A stretch of 64,000 nucleotides of DNA from assembly GCA_900317905.1 (NCBI GenBank), contig ONIN01000006.1:1-64000 (forward strand), in the 5' to 3' direction. The notes below the pieces were generated by a model. The model made no database searches and was not told the origin of the DNA. It worked only from the letters and a program-made list of their open reading frames with translations. The position numbers and the translations under genes were made by a program. This document shows, in pieces, positions 39,896 to 47,850 of the stretch (position 1 is the stretch's first letter; the number at the start of each line of letters is the position of its first letter). The DNA is from an uncultured Eubacteriales bacterium (GTDB lineage Bacteria > Bacillota > Clostridia > Oscillospirales > Oscillospiraceae).

Positions 39896-41085
39896 TGAGC
39901 ATCAAAGTCAAAGGATTTCTGAAGGACGTGGGCGGCGCCAGCCGTGTGACCAAGGCCCGTCAGGAAGCGCTCAAAAACGCCTCTCCGGTGCCTCAGCCCA
40001 AGGACGCCATCCGGGAGCTCACCGACAAGCTCCACCCGCTGGAGATGCAGTTCAAGGTCACCGAGATCCGGGACGCCTCTCCCACCAGCAAGACCTTCCG
40101 TCTGGAGTCGCTGGACGGCCACATCCCGGTGTTCCAGTCCGGCCAGTACGCCAACTTCCGGCTGAAGATCGGCGACAGCCTCCTGACCCGCCCCTATACG
40201 ATCTCCTCCGCCCCCTACGAAGCCAGAGGCAGCCGCCCGTTTTTCGAGATCACCGTCCGCAAGAACGCACCCTATCTGGTGCCGGATTATCTGTTTGAGA
40301 ACGTGAAGGTGGGCGATGTGCTGGACGGCGCCATGCCCTTCGGCTTCTTCTACTACGAGCCCCTCAGAGACACGAAGAATCTGGTGGCCCTGGCCGGCGG
40401 CAGCGGCATCACGCCCTTCTACTCCATGGCCAAGGAGATCGCCTTCGGCAAGCTGAAAGGCGTGAAGCTCACGATCCTCTACGGCTCCGTCCACAGCAGC
40501 GATATCATTCTGAAGGACGAGCTGGATGCCATCGCCGCCCAGTGCCCCGATGTGAAGATCGTCCACGTCCTCTCCGACGATCAGGATTGGACGGGGGAGA
40601 AGGGCTTCATCACCAAAGAGATCATCCAGAAGTATTCCGAGACCGACAGCACCTACCTCTTCTGCGGCCCGCTGGCCATGTACCAGTTTGTCTCCAAGGC
40701 GCTGGAGGAGCTGGGGGTGCCGAAGTACCGCTTCCGCCACGATGTGGTGAACAATCCCGCCGACGTCTCCAGCCTCCCCGGCTATCCCAAGGGGACGGAG
40801 CAGAAGACCTTCAAGATCACCGTGGTGCGCGGCATCCACGAGGACGTGATCGAGGCCAAAGGCTCCGAGCCGGTGGCGGTGGCCCTGGAGCGCGCTGCCA
40901 TCCCGGTGGACACCCACTGCCGCAACGGCGAGTGCGGCTTCTGCCGCAGCCAGCTTCTGAGCGGTGAGATCTTCGTCTCGCCCATCGGCGACGGCAGAAG
41001 AGAGATGGACAAGCAGATGGGCTGGTTCCATGCCTGCTCCAGCTGGCCCCTCACCGATCTCAAGATCAAAATTCCGATTCTCTAA
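39895..41085 (+). CDS. NAD(P)H:flavin oxidoreductase with C-terminal plant-type 2Fe-2S domain
   Basis: Electron-transfer protein resembling vanillate-demethylase/phthalate-dioxygenase reductases and Hcr. 396 residues: a basic N-terminal region (to about 50), an FAD/FMN-binding barrel (RPYTISSAPYE), an NAD(P)-binding domain (LVALAGGSGITPFYSMAKEI; YLFCGPLAMY), and a ferredoxin domain with Cys ligands in THCRNGECGFC and a fourth in HACSSWP. It is translationally coupled to the CrtI-like flavoprotein, its presumed acceptor. The combination suggests a dedicated reductase-flavoenzyme system for an imported or host-derived unsaturated compound; that is speculation. Confidence 0.88.
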   Translation: MSIKVKGFLKDVGGASRVTKARQEALKNASPVPQPKDAIRELTDKLHPLEMQFKVTEIRDASPTSKTFRLESLDGHIPVFQSGQYANFRLKIGDSLLTRPYTISSAPYEARGSRPFFEITVRKNAPYLVPDYLFENVKVGDVLDGAMPFGFFYYEPLRDTKNLVALAGGSGITPFYSMAKEIAFGKLKGVKLTILYGSVHSSDIILKDELDAIAAQCPDVKIVHVLSDDQDWTGEKGFITKEIIQKYSETDSTYLFCGPLAMYQFVSKALEELGVPKYRFRHDVVNNPADVSSLPGYPKGTEQKTFKITVVRGIHEDVIEAKGSEPVAVALERAAIPVDTHCRNGECGFCRSQLLSGEIFVSPIGDGRREMDKQMGWFHACSSWPLTDLKIKIPIL

Positions 41086-41094
41086 AAAGAAAAG

Positions 41095-41130
41095 CCTTCC
41101 CGGGATCCGCGGATCCCGGGAAGGTGTTTT
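41095..41130. terminator. Intrinsic terminator between converging genes
   Basis: A 14-bp perfect stem (41095-41108 with 41111-41124) followed by a T-rich tail; A-run on the other side, so usable in both directions. Confidence 0.88.
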
Positions 41131-42043
41131 ATTGAGAAATCCGATTGAGAAATGCGGTCACATATTCCTGATACAATTCCGGCGCGGTGAGGATCGACTC
41201 CGCGTGACCGGCGCCGGGGATCAGGTGGAATTCCTGATAGCCCTTCGTGCGCGCTGCCATGTCCTCGGAGTTTTTCGGGAGGATGAAGGTGTCCTCCGCA
41301 CCGTGAAGGAACAGGATCGGGATCGTGTTTGCGTCCAGAGCGTCGATGGGCCGCATCTGCTTCAGCGAATAGTGATACCGGATCCTTCCGGTGAAGTCCG
41401 TAACATCCACCAGAAACACCGGCACGTGGGCGTTCTGGTATCCGCCCCGCAGGACGTTTTCAATGTCGGAGAAGCCGCAGTCCGCCACGGCGAAATCCAC
41501 CTCCGGCCGGTATTGCAGGCAGGTGAGGGTGGTAGCGGCGCCGAGGGATTCCCCGTGGAGCCCCAGCTCCGTGAGATCCGGATATCGGGCGCGGGTGTCA
41601 TCGATCAGGCATTTCAGATCCTTCGCCTCCCGGATACCGTAGGTGGTGAAGTCCGATGCATTTTCCCCGTGGCCACGGAGATCGTAGATCACGCAGCTGT
41701 AGCCCAGCGCCAGATACATTTTCGCGTATTTCAGCGAGCCCATGCGGTTGTCGGTGTAGCCGTGGGAGAGGATGATGTACTTCCCGGTGGGGTTCTCCGG
41801 CGCCAGCAGCTCCGCGTGCAGCTGGTAGCCCTCAAAGCCGGTTACCAGATAGTCGCTTTTCTTCGACGCCGGATAGAAGCCGGTGTCATAGCGCTCGCTC
41901 TGCCACTGAAAGGCCTGCTCCAGTGTCTGCCGCTGGCCCGTCATCACGTAAGATGGCAGCCAGAAAGCGAATGCGGCAAAGGCGATGAGCAGAAGACAGA
42001 AAACGATCAGTAATACGGTCATGGTTCGATTCCTCTTTTTCAT
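41129..42043 (-). CDS. Membrane-anchored alpha/beta hydrolase
   Basis: Serine hydrolase of the BAAT/prolyl-oligopeptidase-like type, anchored outside the membrane by an N-terminal helix (about residues 8-28). 304 residues: HGYTDNR oxyanion loop, nucleophile in LHGESLGA, Asp in LHGAEDTF and His in GAGHAES. Two starts are possible: ATG 42043 (MKKRNRT, basic) with a weak ribosome site, or ATG 42022 with AGAGGA upstream. The catalytic set is intact; the substrate is unknown (ester or peptide). It is divergent from the 73-residue protein gene across a palindromic spacer. Confidence 0.82.
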   Translation of the reverse strand: MKKRNRTMTVLLIVFCLLLIAFAAFAFWLPSYVMTGQRQTLEQAFQWQSERYDTGFYPASKKSDYLVTGFEGYQLHAELLAPENPTGKYIILSHGYTDNRMGSLKYAKMYLALGYSCVIYDLRGHGENASDFTTYGIREAKDLKCLIDDTRARYPDLTELGLHGESLGAATTLTCLQYRPEVDFAVADCGFSDIENVLRGGYQNAHVPVFLVDVTDFTGRIRYHYSLKQMRPIDALDANTIPILFLHGAEDTFILPKNSEDMAARTKGYQEFHLIPGAGHAESILTAPELYQEYVTAFLNRISQ

Positions 42044-42073
42044 GAGATCTCTGCTTTCTTCGATGCTGCTCTT

Positions 42074-42103
42074 ATTATAGCAAATCCTCCTGCGGTTGCG
42101 CAA
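42074..42103 (-). promoter_or_regulatory. Promoter of the membrane hydrolase gene
   Basis: On the minus strand, TTGCGC (42098-42103), 18 nt, TATAAT (42074-42079), with TG one base before the -10. Confidence 0.65.
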
Positions 42104-42105
42104 CC
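42094..42105. promoter_or_regulatory. Palindromic operator candidate between divergent promoters
   Basis: GGTTGCGCAACC is a perfect 12-bp palindrome overlapping the minus-strand -35. A further GGTTGC half-site at 42116-42121 overlaps the plus-strand -35, so one protein could control both directions. Confidence 0.5.
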
Positions 42106-42117
42106 ACCAAAGGGCGG

Positions 42118-42146
42118 TTGCAGTCGGGGCAGATCTCTGGTAAACT
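42118..42146 (+). promoter_or_regulatory. Promoter of the 73-residue protein/DUF4256/esterase genes
   Basis: TTGCAG (42118-42123), 17 nt, TAAACT (42141-42146), with TG one base before the -10. Confidence 0.65.
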
Positions 42147-42170
42147 GTGAGCAAAAAGGAGGGATCTCCC

Positions 42171-42392
42171 ATGCGATTTGGACAAAAATCGAATCCTGCC
42201 GCGCTGTTTCCTCCGGAGCGGTATGAGCCGGTGATCCGCAGCAGCATCTGCACCGGGGAACGCACCGCATGCATGCGGAACCGGGAGACCGGGAAGATCC
42301 ACGAGATCATGGTGCTGCGCACCGAGCGGGATCTTACCGAATTTGCAAAGCAGTACGGCGCGGATCTGAGCGGCATCCGGACCATCTATTGA
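42171..42392 (+). CDS. Small protein with SICTGE motif, 73 residues, unknown function
   Basis: A small soluble protein beginning MRFGQKSNPAALFPPERYEP, with VIRSSICTGERTACM, TGKIHEIMVLRTERDLTEF and a C-terminal IRTIY. The type is, from memory, widespread in gut Clostridia, sometimes under an unsupported 'aspartate dehydrogenase' label; at 73 residues it cannot be such an enzyme. AAGGAGG lies 8 nt before the ATG and a clear promoter precedes it. Two Cys could bind metal or form a disulfide. It is followed by the DUF4256 gene after 19 nt. Confidence 0.7.
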   Translation: MRFGQKSNPAALFPPERYEPVIRSSICTGERTACMRNRETGKIHEIMVLRTERDLTEFAKQYGADLSGIRTIY

Positions 42393-42411
42393 ACACACCG
42401 GAGGTGGGAAC

Positions 42412-42933
42412 ATGCTAAGCATTCTGAAAACCCGATTTGAGCAGAACCCCGCGCTCCATCCGGATTTGACGTGGGCAGAGGTGGAGCAGCGGCTGCTGGC
42501 GCATCCCGAGGCCCTTGCGGTGCTGGAGCGGATGGAGGAGACCGGGGGAGAACCGGATGTGCTCGGCGTCTCCGGGGAGGGCGGAAAGCTCCTCTTCTGC
42601 GACTGCTCGAAGGAGACGCCCGCAGGCAGACGGAGCCTGTGCTACGATGAGGCGGCCCGCCTGAAGAGAAAGAAGAATCCGCCAGCGGGCAGCGCGGAAG
42701 CGCAGGCGGCGGAGATGGGCGTTTCGCTGATGACAGAGGCCATCTATCGGGCGCTGCAGGCGCGGGGTGCATATGATCTCAAAACCTCCTCCTGGATCCT
42801 GACGCCGCCTGAGATCCGGCAGCTGGGCGGAGCGCTGTTTTGTGAGCGGCGCTACGGTGCAGTATTTACCTTCCACAACGGGGCGGATTCTTACTATTCT
42901 GTCCGAGGCTGGCGCGGCTGCCTTTGGGTCTGA
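42412..42933 (+). CDS. DUF4256 family protein
   Basis: Conserved soluble protein of unknown function. The 173 residues follow the DUF4256 pattern closely: LKTRFEQNPALHPDLTW at the start, METGGEPDV-type segment (MEETGGEPDVLGV), FCDCSKETPAGRRSLCYD in the middle, and TKTSSW-like LKTSSWILTPPEIRQLGGALFCERRYG near the end, then HNGADSYYSVRGWRG. Several conserved Cys and acidic residues suggest metal binding, which is not shown. CGGAGGTG lies about 7 nt before the ATG. It lies between two genes of unclear role in an apparent three-gene operon. Confidence 0.85.
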   Translation: MLSILKTRFEQNPALHPDLTWAEVEQRLLAHPEALAVLERMEETGGEPDVLGVSGEGGKLLFCDCSKETPAGRRSLCYDEAARLKRKKNPPAGSAEAQAAEMGVSLMTEAIYRALQARGAYDLKTSSWILTPPEIRQLGGALFCERRYGAVFTFHNGADSYYSVRGWRGCLWV

Positions 42934-42953
42934 GAATGTGGGGGAGAGATACT

Positions 42954-43670
42954 ATGCTGATTACGATGACCATCGGCGGGCGGGCATGCCCCGTTTTCTG
43001 TGGCAAGCGCCCGAACATGATCCTGCTCCAGCCTGTCGACGAAAATGACCTGCGGGGGCTGGAAAACCAGATCGCCCGGATGGAACAGCGCTGCGGAGGG
43101 GACTTCCTCTTCGCGGCGATTCCGATTCAGGACTGGAACCGGGAGCTCTCCCCCTGGGAGGCTCCCGCCGTCTTTGGAAAAGCGGACTTCGGCAGCGGAG
43201 CAGGGGAGACCCTCAACTTTATTCTGCATAGGCTGCTGCCGGAACTGCTGCGGGAGTTTTCACTTTCGGAGACGCTCCCGGTGATCCTCGGCGGCTACTC
43301 ACTGGCGGGGCTCTTCGCCCTCTGGAGCGGCTGCCAAAGCGACCGGTTCTCCGCCATCGCGGCGGCGTCCCCTTCGGTGTGGTTCCCGGATTGGATTGCA
43401 TATGCAAAAACCAACCGGAACCATGCAGAGCATGTCTATCTCAGTCTGGGTGACCGGGAGGCGCGGACGAAAAACCCCGTCATGGCGACGGTGGGAAGCT
43501 GCATCCAGACCCAGCTGGAAATCCTCCGGGAGAGCGGAATTGATTGTATTCTCGAATGGAATCAAGGCAATCACTTCCAAGACCCGGAAAAGCGCACCGC
43601 CGCGGCTTTTTCCTGGTGCATGGATAAAGTGCTGGAAAACCCATGGATCGGGCAGTCCACATTCTGTTAA
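42954..43670 (+). CDS. Alpha/beta hydrolase, Fes/EstD-like esterase
   Basis: Predicted cytosolic esterase of the enterochelin-esterase/EstA-like group. 238 residues: nucleophile in GGYSLAGLFAL, SPSVWFPDW after the lid, Asp in SLGDREA and His in NQGNHFQDP. The start at 42954 is supported by GGGGGAGAG about 6 nt upstream; the earlier in-frame start overlaps the previous gene's end without a ribosome site. It ends the operon with the 73-residue and DUF4256 proteins. No siderophore genes are near, so iron-chelator hydrolysis is only one possibility. Confidence 0.8.
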   Translation: MLITMTIGGRACPVFCGKRPNMILLQPVDENDLRGLENQIARMEQRCGGDFLFAAIPIQDWNRELSPWEAPAVFGKADFGSGAGETLNFILHRLLPELLREFSLSETLPVILGGYSLAGLFALWSGCQSDRFSAIAAASPSVWFPDWIAYAKTNRNHAEHVYLSLGDREARTKNPVMATVGSCIQTQLEILRESGIDCILEWNQGNHFQDPEKRTAAAFSWCMDKVLENPWIGQSTFC

Positions 43671-43677
43671 ATGTACC

Positions 43678-43706
43678 TTGCATTTTGATGCATTCAATGA
43701 TAAAAT
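43678..43706 (+). promoter_or_regulatory. Promoter of the opp operon
   Basis: TTGCAT (43678-43683), 17 nt, TAAAAT (43701-43706), about 76 nt upstream of oppB. Confidence 0.75.
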
Positions 43707-43781
43707 ATTCAAATCAGCAAGTACGGGTCAGAGCAGGGCGGTCTGCCGTCTTTTCCTTCTGATCCGAGGAACAGGTGAAGC

Positions 43782-44711
43782 ATGAATACCAAAACATTAC
43801 TGTATATCCTCAAACGGCTTGCGCTGGCGATCTTCACGATCTGGGTGGTCATCACGATCACCTTCTTCGTCATGCACGCGGTGCCCGGCGGCCCCTTCGC
43901 CAGTGAAAAGGCGACGACCCCGGCGGTGAAAGCTGCGCTGGAGGCGAAGTACGGCCTGGACAAGCCGCTGAGCCAGCAATACTGGACGTATTTGAAGGAT
44001 GTTGTGACAAAGTTCGACTTCGGCCCCAGCCTGAAGCAGCGCGGCCGCATGGTGGTGGACATCATCTCCGACGGCATGAAGACCTCTGCCAAGCTGGGCG
44101 TCATCGCCGCGGTGGGCTCCGCCATTGTGGGCATCGTCCTGGGCGCCATCGCAGCCCTTAGAAGGAACAAGTTCATTGACCGTGTCATCATGGTCATCAC
44201 CACGGCCTTCGTCTCCATGCCGAGCTTCATCATGGGCTCGCTGCTGTTGGCGCTGTTCGCGGTCAAACTTGGGGTTCTGCCTGCCAACGGCACCACGGCG
44301 GCCGGTCTGGTGCTGCCCATCATCACCCTGGCGCTGTATCCCATGGCCTACATCACCCGCCTGACCCGCTCCAGCATGCTGGACGTTCTGGGTCAGGACT
44401 ACATCCGCACGGCCAAGGCCAAGGGCGTCTCCGGCGGGCGGATCATCTTCGGCCACGCGTTGAAAAACTCGCTGATCCCGGTGCTGACCTACTTCGGCCC
44501 CATGCTGGCCTACATCGTCACCGGCTCTCTGGTGGTGGAGCAGATCTTCGCCGTGCCGGGCATCGGCCGCGCCTTTGTCAGCAGCATCACCAACCGTGAC
44601 TATCCCATGGTCATGGGCACCACCATCGTGCTGGCTGCCCTGATCGTGATCATGAACCTGGTGACCGACATCCTGTATAAGGTCGTCGATCCCCGGATCA
44701 CCCTGGAATGA
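43782..44711 (+). CDS. oppB: Oligopeptide ABC transporter permease OppB
   Basis: First membrane subunit of a peptide/nickel-class ABC importer. The 309-residue protein has the N-terminal helix with AIFTIWVVITITFFVMHAVPGGPF, six helices in all, and the EAA-type loop (DYIRTAKAKGVSGGRIIFGHALKN). AGGTGAAG lies just before the ATG. It is first of five genes in the order B-C-D-F-A with tight spacing. Nothing in the sequence fixes the peptide length or composition imported. Confidence 0.95.
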   Translation: MNTKTLLYILKRLALAIFTIWVVITITFFVMHAVPGGPFASEKATTPAVKAALEAKYGLDKPLSQQYWTYLKDVVTKFDFGPSLKQRGRMVVDIISDGMKTSAKLGVIAAVGSAIVGIVLGAIAALRRNKFIDRVIMVITTAFVSMPSFIMGSLLLALFAVKLGVLPANGTTAAGLVLPIITLALYPMAYITRLTRSSMLDVLGQDYIRTAKAKGVSGGRIIFGHALKNSLIPVLTYFGPMLAYIVTGSLVVEQIFAVPGIGRAFVSSITNRDYPMVMGTTIVLAALIVIMNLVTDILYKVVDPRITLE

Positions 44712-44725
44712 GGAGGGAACACAAT

Positions 44726-45784
44726 ATGAAAAAGAACCCTCTGAGTCTCCAGGTGGATCTGGAGCAGTTCATCCCCGCCACCGAGGAAGACAAGGCCTAC
44801 ATGGTGCAGATGCGCCCCAGCTCCACCTTCTTCAAGGACGGCGTCAAGCGTCTGGTGAAGAACAAGGTGGCCTTCGTGAGCTTCATCCTCATCGTGGTCA
44901 TCACCCTTTCGAGCATTTTCATCCCCATGTTCTGGCCCTATTCCTACGACAACCAGCTGGGCGTCACCCCGGGCCGGCCTGTGGATGCTTCCTATAACAA
45001 CCTGAAGCCCTTTGAATACGGCCGCACGGAGCTCAAGCAGATGGAGGACGGCGAAAAGCTCTTCCCCCACGTCTTCGGCACCGACGCCGCCGGACGTGAC
45101 TATTTCATCCGCGTGGTCTACGGCACCCGTGTGTCCCTGGCGGTGGGCTTCTTCGCCAGCATCATCGTGCTGGTCATCGGCATGCTGGTGGGCTCCATCT
45201 CCGGCTACTGCGGCGGCAAGGTGGATCTGATCATCATGCGCATTGTGGATATTATCTATTCTCTGCCGGATATGCTGATGGTCATTCTGCTGGCCTCGGT
45301 GCTGCGCCTGACGCTGGCGCCGAAGATCGAGGGCACCGCCCTGGAGTCCATCGGTTCCAACATCATCAGCCTGTTCATCGTGTTTGCGCTGCTCTACTGG
45401 GTGAGCATGTCCCGCCTGATCCGCGGCCAGATCCTCTCCCTCCGCGAGCAGGAGTATGTCCTCTCCGCCCAGGCCACCGGCGCCAAGGGCAGCTGGATCA
45501 TCCGCAAGCATCTGATCCCGAACTGCATCAGCGTCGTGATCATCTCCGCCGCGCTGCAGATCCCCTCTGCCATCTTCACGGAGAGCTACCTCTCCTTCCT
45601 GGGCCTGGGCGTCAACGCGCCGATGCCCTCTCTGGGCTCGCTGGCTTCGGACGCCCTCAACGGTCTGACCAGCTATCCCTATCGTCTCGTCATCCCGGCT
45701 GTGGTCATTTCGCTGATCGTGCTGAGCCTGAACCTCTTCGGTGACGGCCTGCGCGACGCCTTTGACCCGAAGCTGAACGGTTAA
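44726..45784 (+). CDS. oppC: Oligopeptide ABC transporter permease OppC
   Basis: Second membrane subunit. 352 residues with a cytosolic N-terminal segment of about 50, a first helix, an extracytoplasmic loop ending in HVFGTDAAGRDYFIRVVYGTR (the OppC signature), and five further helices; EAA-type loop EYVLSAQATGAKGSWIIRKHLIPN. The ATG at 44726 was chosen because AGGAGGG lies 8 nt upstream, whereas an ATG at 44708 overlaps that ribosome site. Pairs with OppB. Confidence 0.95.
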   Translation: MKKNPLSLQVDLEQFIPATEEDKAYMVQMRPSSTFFKDGVKRLVKNKVAFVSFILIVVITLSSIFIPMFWPYSYDNQLGVTPGRPVDASYNNLKPFEYGRTELKQMEDGEKLFPHVFGTDAAGRDYFIRVVYGTRVSLAVGFFASIIVLVIGMLVGSISGYCGGKVDLIIMRIVDIIYSLPDMLMVILLASVLRLTLAPKIEGTALESIGSNIISLFIVFALLYWVSMSRLIRGQILSLREQEYVLSAQATGAKGSWIIRKHLIPNCISVVIISAALQIPSAIFTESYLSFLGLGVNAPMPSLGSLASDALNGLTSYPYRLVIPAVVISLIVLSLNLFGDGLRDAFDPKLNG

Positions 45785-45798
45785 GGGGGTGCAGGAAT

Positions 45799-46824
45799 AT
45801 GGCATTGCTTGAAGTCAAAGACCTGCGCACCTCCTTCTTTACCGACGCCGGCGAGGTGAAGGCCGTCAACGGTATCTCCTTCAACCTCGAGCGCGGCAAG
45901 GTGCTGGGCATCGTGGGCGAGAGCGGCTCCGGCAAGAGCGTCACCGCCTACTCCATCATGCAGATCCTCGCTGGCACCGGCAAGATCGTCGGCGGCAGCG
46001 TGAAGCTGGACGGCCAGGAGCTGGTCGGCGCCGGCGAAAAGGTCATGAAAACCGTCCGCGGCAACAAGATCTCCATCATCTTCCAGGACCCCATGACCTC
46101 CCTGAATCCCACCTACACCATCGGCCACCAGCTGGTGGAGGCCATCACCCTCCACACCGGGCGCAACCGGAAGGAAGCCTGGGACCGTGCGGTGGAAATG
46201 CTCCGGCTGGTGAACATGAACGAGCCGGAAAAGCGCATGAAGCAGTACCCCTATGAGTTCTCCGGCGGTATGCGGCAGCGCGTCATGATCGCCATGGCCT
46301 TGGCCTGCGAGCCGGACATCCTCATCGCGGACGAGCCCACCACGGCGCTGGATGTGACCATCCAGGCGCAGATCCTGGAGCTCATGGCTTCCCTGCAGGA
46401 AGAGCTGGGCATGGCCATCATCATGATCACCCATGACCTGGGCGTCGTGGCCCAGATGTGCGACGAGGTCATCGTCATGTACGCCGGCTCCATCTGCGAG
46501 CAGGGCACGGCGGACGAGATCTTCTACAATCCCTGCCACGAATACACCAAGGGCCTCATGCGGTCCATCCCCACGGCGGACACGGCGGGCACCCGGCTGC
46601 ATCCCATCACGGGCACGCCCATCGACCTGCTGAACATGCCCAAGGGCTGCCCCTTCGCCCCCAGATGCGACAACGCCATGAAGATCTGCATCGAGCAGCG
46701 CTGCGAGCGCATGGAGATCAACGACGAGCATGCGGCAGCCTGCTGGATGAACGTCAAGAAGGGCATCGAGGACGGAAGCATCGTCCCGGAAAAGAAGCAG
46801 GAAGGCGGTGAGGAAAATGGCTGA
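45799..46824 (+). CDS. oppD: Oligopeptide ABC transporter ATPase OppD
   Basis: ATP-binding subunit of the peptide importer. 341 residues: Walker [10 protein letters not shown], signature FSGGMRQRV, Walker [14 protein letters not shown]-loop [10 protein letters not shown], and the Opp/Dpp-type C-terminal extension with GCPFAPRC and further Cys that in relatives binds an Fe-S cluster. Its stop lies beyond the start of oppF (8-nt overlap), so the two ATPases are made together as a heterodimer. Confidence 0.96.
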   Translation: MALLEVKDLRTSFFTDAGEVKAVNGISFNLERGKVLGIVGESGSGKSVTAYSIMQILAGTGKIVGGSVKLDGQELVGAGEKVMKTVRGNKISIIFQDPMTSLNPTYTIGHQLVEAITLHTGRNRKEAWDRAVEMLRLVNMNEPEKRMKQYPYEFSGGMRQRVMIAMALACEPDILIADEPTTALDVTIQAQILELMASLQEELGMAIIMITHDLGVVAQMCDEVIVMYAGSICEQGTADEIFYNPCHEYTKGLMRSIPTADTAGTRLHPITGTPIDLLNMPKGCPFAPRCDNAMKICIEQRCERMEINDEHAAACWMNVKKGIEDGSIVPEKKQEGGEENG

Positions 46825-47791
46825 AACTTTGATCCAGGTCAAAGATCTGAAGCAGTATTTCCCCATCAGCACGGGCCTGTTCCGTACCAAGCCGCTGAAG
46901 GCTGTGGACGGCGTCAGCTTCTCCATCAACAAGGGCGAGACCCTGGGTCTCGTGGGTGAGAGCGGCTGCGGCAAGACCACCGTGGGCCGCACGATCCTGC
47001 ATCTGTATAAGCCCACCGGCGGCGAAGTCATCTACGACGGCAAGCCCATCAAGACCAAGGAGGACATCCGGAATTTCCGCAAAAAGGCCACCATGGTCTT
47101 CCAGGATCCCTATTCCTCTCTGAATCCCCGTATGACCGTCTCCGACATCATCGGCGAGCCGCTGGATGTGCACAAGCTTTGTTCCAATAAAAAGGAGCGC
47201 GAGGAGCGCATCCTCCAGCTGATGGATTACGTGGGTCTGAACAGCGAGCACGCCGCCCGCTACGCCCATGAGTTCTCCGGCGGCCAGCGGCAGCGCATCG
47301 GCATCGCGAGAGCTCTGGCGGTGGATCCGGACTTCATCGTCTGCGACGAGCCGGTTTCCGCTCTGGACGTGTCCATCCAGGCGCAGGTCATCAACATGTT
47401 CGACGAGCTGCAGGAAAAGCTGGGCCTGACCTATCTGTTCATCGCCCACGACCTCCTGGTAGTGCGCCACATCTCCGACCGGATCGCGGTCATGTATCTG
47501 GGCCACATGGTGGAGATGGCGGACGCGGGGGAGATCTACAGCCACCCGCTGCACCCCTACTCCCAGTCGTTGCTGTCTGCGGTTCCGGTGCCGGATCCCA
47601 AGGTGGCCAGAGCCAACAAGCGCATCGTGCTCACCGGCGACATCCCCAGCCCCCTGAACGCCCCCAGCGGCTGCCCCTTCCGCACCCGCTGCCGCTACGC
47701 CACCGAGGCCTGCGCCGAGAAGATGCCCGATTTCAAAGAAGTGGAAAAGGGCCACTTCGTCGCGTGTCATCGCGTGAAGGAAATCAACTGA
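46817..47791 (+). CDS. oppF: Oligopeptide ABC transporter ATPase OppF
   Basis: Second ATP-binding subunit. 324 residues: Walker A GESGCGKTT, FSGGQRQRIGIARAL signature, Walker B IVCDEPVSALDV, H-loop IAHDLLVVRHI, C-terminal GCPFRTRC segment. The ATG at 46817 ([10 protein letters not shown]) is preferred over an in-frame GTG at 46808, with GTGAGG just upstream and overlap with oppD. A hairpin with a GAAA tetraloop separates it from the binding-protein gene. Confidence 0.96.
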   Translation: MAETLIQVKDLKQYFPISTGLFRTKPLKAVDGVSFSINKGETLGLVGESGCGKTTVGRTILHLYKPTGGEVIYDGKPIKTKEDIRNFRKKATMVFQDPYSSLNPRMTVSDIIGEPLDVHKLCSNKKEREERILQLMDYVGLNSEHAARYAHEFSGGQRQRIGIARALAVDPDFIVCDEPVSALDVSIQAQVINMFDELQEKLGLTYLFIAHDLLVVRHISDRIAVMYLGHMVEMADAGEIYSHPLHPYSQSLLSAVPVPDPKVARANKRIVLTGDIPSPLNAPSGCPFRTRCRYATEACAEKMPDFKEVEKGHFVACHRVKEIN

Positions 47792-47793
47792 CG

Positions 47794-47823
47794 TAATTAC
47801 CTGTTCGAAAGAGCAGTTAATTA
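47794..47823 (+). promoter_or_regulatory. Intercistronic hairpin between oppF and the binding-protein gene
   Basis: TAATTA and CTGTTC pair with GAGCAG and TAATTA around a GAAA tetraloop, 12 pairs with one C/T mismatch and one G-U. No T-run follows, so mRNA processing or protection of the downstream high-level message is more likely than termination. Confidence 0.55.
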
Positions 47824-47850
47824 AAAATTTCAGAAAGGACGAAACTCAAA

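Noticed and set aside
38354..41085. Carotenoid biosynthesis
   Set aside because: Only a CrtI-like fold is present; no phytoene synthase or cyclase gene accompanies it, and the partner is a reductase, so pigment synthesis is not supported.
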